Shown here: one piece after another, positions 61,273 through 64,000 of the stretch
How positions within the stretch are numbered: the stretch's first letter is position 1
Layout of the letters: the number at the start of each line of letters is the position of its first letter
Assembly: GCF_040361215.1 (NCBI RefSeq)
Contig: NZ_APND01000004.1
Coordinates: 422,747-486,746, forward strand
Origin: Salinisphaera dokdonensis
GTDB lineage: Bacteria; Pseudomonadota; Gammaproteobacteria; Nevskiales; Salinisphaeraceae
Length of the DNA stretch: 64,000 nucleotides
Direction of reading: 5' to 3'
The notes under the pieces: model-generated
What the model saw: only the letters and a program-made list of their open reading frames with translations
The model's database searches: none
Told to the model about the DNA's origin: nothing
Made by a program: the position numbers and the translations under genes

Positions 61273-62567
61273 TGCGATGCTCCGCGGCTGTCCATCACGA
61301 GCAAACCACCCGTGGCGCGCTCTAGGTCGGTGCCGGCCGTAACCAGCGCGCCGAGCGCGTCGAGATAGTCGCGGCGGACATCAAAAAGGTTGTTCTGAGC
61401 GGAGGTAATTGCGGTTGCCCCTACCTTGCCGGCTGCGAATGAGCGTCGGGTGAGCTCCAGAGAACTCTCCGCGGCCTCTAAAACCGCATCACTCAGCGCA
61501 TCTGCTCGTTCGCGCCCGGCGTCATATGCGCTGATGGCCGAAAGCACCTGCAGTCGAACCTCGCGCTGAAGGTTGTCCTGATCGAGCTGTGCTTGCGCTA
61601 GATCAGCGGTCGCAATCTGGCGCTCGCCTTCATAGCGATCCAGCAGCGGCAGCTCGAAACCAACACCGCCACCGGTGATATCCGAGCCACCTTTGTCACG
61701 ACCACCCGCTTCTTCACGGTAAAAACCGAACACGGTGAGGTTCGGTATGATTTCGCGATTGGCCAGCGATAATTCTTTCCGTGCGGCAATCACACGTGAC
61801 GCGGCGGCCTGCAAATCCGTGCGCCGCTCGACAGCGCGCGTCAGCAAGCGATCACGAGCCGGCATATCGAGCAGCGCAAAACTCAGATCGCCCTTGATGG
61901 CGAGCCGGCGCGTGGGATCGATCGCGAGCAGGTCCTTGAGTTCCAGCCGCGCTTGGGTCGCGGTATCCCGGGCCGCGGCGGCGAATGCACGTGCTCGCTG
62001 CAACCCGAGACGAGCTGCATTGGATTCGATTCGGGTACCTGCGCCTGCGTCGAGTCGCTTCCTGGCGTAAGTCTCAAGCTGCTCGTTGGTATCAACGACG
62101 CGCTCGGCGGTGTTTACCGCCTGCTCCGCGACCAAGACAGAAAGGAACGCCGCACGCACACGCGCCGTCGTTGTGGCCGCCAGGAAATCGTAATCAGCTC
62201 GAGCGGCGCCCAACCTACTTGTCGCGGCGTCCTCGCGTAGACCGCCCTGCCCGGCTATCCAGAATTCTTGGCTGAGCTGAATACCGATGTCGGTACTTGA
62301 GCCGTTCGGCTGATCGCGCTGGCCAGCTTCCAGTTCCAAGCGTGGGTTAGATGGCACAGGGACATCCGCGTGAATGGCCTCGCCACCGAGGCGTTGGATA
62401 CGCAGACGAGCCGAACGCAGCGTTGGATTATATTCGCTCGCCCAATTCAGGGCGGCATTGAGAGTCAGAGGTTGAGGTATCTGCGTGACCGCGGAGGCGG
62501 ACAGCGAAACCCATAGCATGCAAAATCCACAGGCAGCTTTGCCCGGGAGAAAACGGGGGAAATACAT
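61269..62567 (-). CDS. czcC: Second CzcC-type outer-membrane factor (TolC family)
   Basis: Protein of 432 aa with a signal peptide (about 1-29, CMLWVSLSASA). Typical OMF repeats: ALNWASEYNPTLRSARLRIQ near residue 40 and VERRTDLQAAASRVIAARKEL in the second half. The C-terminus (ITSAQNNLFDVRRDYLDALG) corresponds to the last coiled-coil helix. Structural partner of the two downstream genes. Complete frame. Confidence 0.9.
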   Translation of the reverse strand: MYFPRFLPGKAACGFCMLWVSLSASAVTQIPQPLTLNAALNWASEYNPTLRSARLRIQRLGGEAIHADVPVPSNPRLELEAGQRDQPNGSSTDIGIQLSQEFWIAGQGGLREDAATSRLGAARADYDFLAATTTARVRAAFLSVLVAEQAVNTAERVVDTNEQLETYARKRLDAGAGTRIESNAARLGLQRARAFAAAARDTATQARLELKDLLAIDPTRRLAIKGDLSFALLDMPARDRLLTRAVERRTDLQAAASRVIAARKELSLANREIIPNLTVFGFYREEAGGRDKGGSDITGGGVGFELPLLDRYEGERQIATADLAQAQLDQDNLQREVRLQVLSAISAYDAGRERADALSDAVLEAAESSLELTRRSFAAGKVGATAITSAQNNLFDVRRDYLDALGALVTAGTDLERATGGLLVMDSRGASQ

Positions 62568-62628
62568 TGTGAATCCTCATCGCAATAGAAGAGGCGCCTG
62601 CAATGAAGCAGCGCCCGGCGAAGAAGAT

Positions 62629-62964
62629 TCAGGCTATGGGGGGGTCGACTAGGGGGGTGTGAGCCAAACTGCGATAAAGATCGCGGTGCCGTCCATTACG
62701 CGACGATACCTTGTGGACATCCATATCCGGCGTGCCACTTTGTATTCCTACCAAGTGAGCGGATGCATGGCTGCAGTGATCATTATGTTCAGCGCTAACG
62801 CCGGAATCGGCACCATCTACCGCAGTGGACTCAACGTGAGAGTACGTTTCGCCATCAGATGACGGCCAATCCACGTGGCTCGCCCACGCCTGCGCACTCA
62901 GTGCCACAATCACTGTGAGCACTATCGCCACAAGTCGTTGTAGATTGGTGCGGGACGACGGCAT
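62629..62964 (-). CDS. Small secreted CzcI/CopL-like protein
   Basis: Start chosen at the ATG at 62964, where a signal peptide begins (LQRLVAIVLTVIVALSAQAWA); the open frame reaches 63033. 111 aa. The mature part is His/Asp/Ser-rich (SHVESTAVDGADSG, EHNDHCSHASAHLV) with one Cys and ends LAHTPLVDPPIA. It precedes czcCBA by 61 bases exactly as the 18688 protein precedes the first czc operon, so a regulatory or metal-buffering role similar to CzcI is likely. No ribosome site is obvious. Confidence 0.62.
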   Translation of the reverse strand: MPSSRTNLQRLVAIVLTVIVALSAQAWASHVDWPSSDGETYSHVESTAVDGADSGVSAEHNDHCSHASAHLVGIQSGTPDMDVHKVSSRNGRHRDLYRSLAHTPLVDPPIA

Positions 62965-63625
62965 GCGTTGGAAGGTACCACACACGCTACCCGAAACGCT
63001 ACAACGACCGTGACGAGAAATTCCGTAATGCAATCTGCGAGCATACCCCTGAGCGCTATCGCGTATGGCAAGGTCCGGCTACCGACCAGTAACGGGAAAT
63101 CATCCACCGCTGATCATGAGTCAACCGAGTTGCTGAACTCCCGCGCGCAAGAACATGCGAACGCGATCTATCCGCTTGCCACTATGCATCGATGACTTTC
63201 CTTCCTCGATACATCGACGGGGCCACCTACGCCACGGCACCTAGAGCCACGCCTTAGGTGCCGTGGAGAATACACAAGCGATAAATACACGTACTGACAT
63301 CGCCTGTATCTCGACTCGCCCGTTGACAGGATCCGATTGCCCCAAAAGCTCCGTCCCCGCGGCATTAACTGGCCCCCTACCGCTTACCGCTATCACGACC
63401 GAAGCATTCGCCCGAACCTGTCGAGTTCTCAAGGCCGCTCGCACGCTCTGCAGTCTACCGCCAGACTTTGCACCACATGCCAAGTCGAATAGTCACACTT
63501 TCGCAGGCGGCAATACCCTAAAGACTGCCTCGGCAGCGCCCTAGCATGCAGCGAATTTGGTCAATACTTATTGTGTACGACCTCTGCGAGCTTTCTCCTC
63601 GATTGGGATAGACAAATGTGCCCGC
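62965..63625. other. Intergenic region, no gene recognised
   Basis: Open frames on both strands lack recognisable motifs, ribosome sites or coding-like consistency. The only structure I can support is the hairpin at 63232-63266. Confidence 0.45.
63232..63266. repeat. Long inverted repeat, possible bidirectional terminator
   Basis: CCACGGCACCTA / TAGGTGCCGTGG, perfect 12-bp arms with an 11-base loop. No T-tract on either side. It stands alone in the region between two minus-strand genes, so it could be a terminator for the 63626 transcript or a remnant of a mobile element end. Confidence 0.55.
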
Positions 63626-63859
63626 TCAGCTACGCAGGTATTTGACCAGCGCTACGATAGCGAGCACCAACCCGACAAGCACCAGGAGTACGAACAACAT
63701 CCAGACGATCATCATCGGACCACCCATCATGCTGCATTGCATCATTGATTCGTTCATCATGCCGCCGCCCATGGGGTCCGGGTCGCTCTGACCCGCGGCT
63801 GGGGCGATGCCCACAATGGTGCCCAGCAGGCTCAACAGTGGTGCTACGAATAGCTTCAT
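63626..63859 (-). CDS. Met-rich single-helix membrane protein
   Basis: Protein of 77 aa with GGAG seven bases before the ATG. Signal-like N-terminus (LFVAPLLSLLGTIVGIAPAAG), a Met-rich stretch (MGGGMMNESMMQCSMMGGPMM) with one Cys, and a strong helix (IVWMLFVLLVLVGLVLAIVALV) ending KYLRS. It is the paralogue of the protein at 32957. Probably displays a Met/Cys metal-binding patch in the periplasm. Its proximity to czcICBA parallels the placement of the other copy after cusCBA. Confidence 0.68.
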   Translation of the reverse strand: MKLFVAPLLSLLGTIVGIAPAAGQSDPDPMGGGMMNESMMQCSMMGGPMMIVWMLFVLLVLVGLVLAIVALVKYLRS

Positions 63860-64000
63860 TGTTTACTCCAAACTTGTGCTCTAAAGAGCTTGTATCGCGT
63901 CTTCTGAGCCATGGTGGGGATGCAGGCAGCCCGAGCTGGGACTGAGTAATACGGCCGATACGCTCAGTTGCCGTATTTTCTATGCGCCCAGATCAGTAAT

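Noticed and set aside
1..64000. CRISPR arrays, tRNA or rRNA genes, riboswitches
   Set aside because: Looked for direct repeats with regular spacers, tRNA-like CCA ends with T-arm sequences and conserved rRNA segments; found none that I could support.

Overview
The window is a GC-rich bacterial chromosome or plasmid segment. The families point to a Gram-negative gammaproteobacterium: lipid A modification enzymes, RND/TolC tripartite pumps, CopA/CopB copper resistance proteins, NsrR/Hmp and NhaA. The mix resembles halophilic or marine genera such as Salinisphaera, but that is inference and no rRNA marker is present. I see no tRNA, rRNA or CRISPR array. Almost the whole window is a metal and envelope-stress island with many decayed genes between the intact operons.

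Layout. (1) 16-3844: a nitric-oxide block. The minus-strand unit nsrR, AhpD-like, nitronate monooxygenase, DUF2945, DUF488 faces hmp, with a palindrome inside the shared promoter. (2) 3885-4509: gene debris (a nuoN fragment and a helix-turn-helix fragment). (3) 4511-11915: lipid A remodelling. A minus-strand operon (GT2, LAB_N protein, GT39/ArnT-like, response regulator, histidine kinase, EptA) faces a PAP2 phosphatase. (4) 12191-12626: Sel1-repeat and Tn3-transposase remnants. (5) 12908-20512: czcICBA-like efflux operon, and a divergent CsoR/RcnR-type regulator with a CDF exporter. (6) 20513-26168: small secreted or Met-rich copper-type proteins, a DUF411 protein and a 1-Cys peroxiredoxin. 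These are interleaved with remnants of a CDF exporter, a MerR regulator, two P-type ATPases and a methyltransferase. (7) 26335-33202: cusCBA-like Cu/Ag efflux operon with small satellites. (8) 33748-42590: more small secreted proteins, a methyltransferase, TVP38, a DsbD-like thiol protein and its periplasmic partner, cytochrome c, multicopper oxidase CopA and CopB. (9) 42688-50840: an eight-gene complex I-like membrane cluster (A, fused B-D-like, H, J, K, L, M, N). It has no NADH module, no iron-sulfur subunits, and a B-like domain without cluster cysteines. (10) 51051-62964: a minus-strand run of czcI-like, czcCBA, an unknown 105-aa protein, a second EptA, NhaA, a PII-like protein, a CDF exporter and a Sel1 protein. 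(11) 63626-63859: a Met-rich one-helix protein, paralogous to the one at 32957.

How it works together (inference). RND pumps and CDF exporters remove divalent metals and Cu/Ag. CopAB, cytochrome c, DsbD-like proteins and Met/His/Cys-rich small proteins handle periplasmic copper. EptA enzymes and the GT operon alter lipid A charge, which also affects metal and polymyxin binding. NhaA and the proton-channel cluster may couple to the proton economy these antiporters need. The strongest candidate for an undescribed system is the complex I-like cluster with its redox-dead B-D fusion. The next is the set of seven small secreted proteins with proline-rich C-terminal tails, some of which appear to have leaderless promoters.
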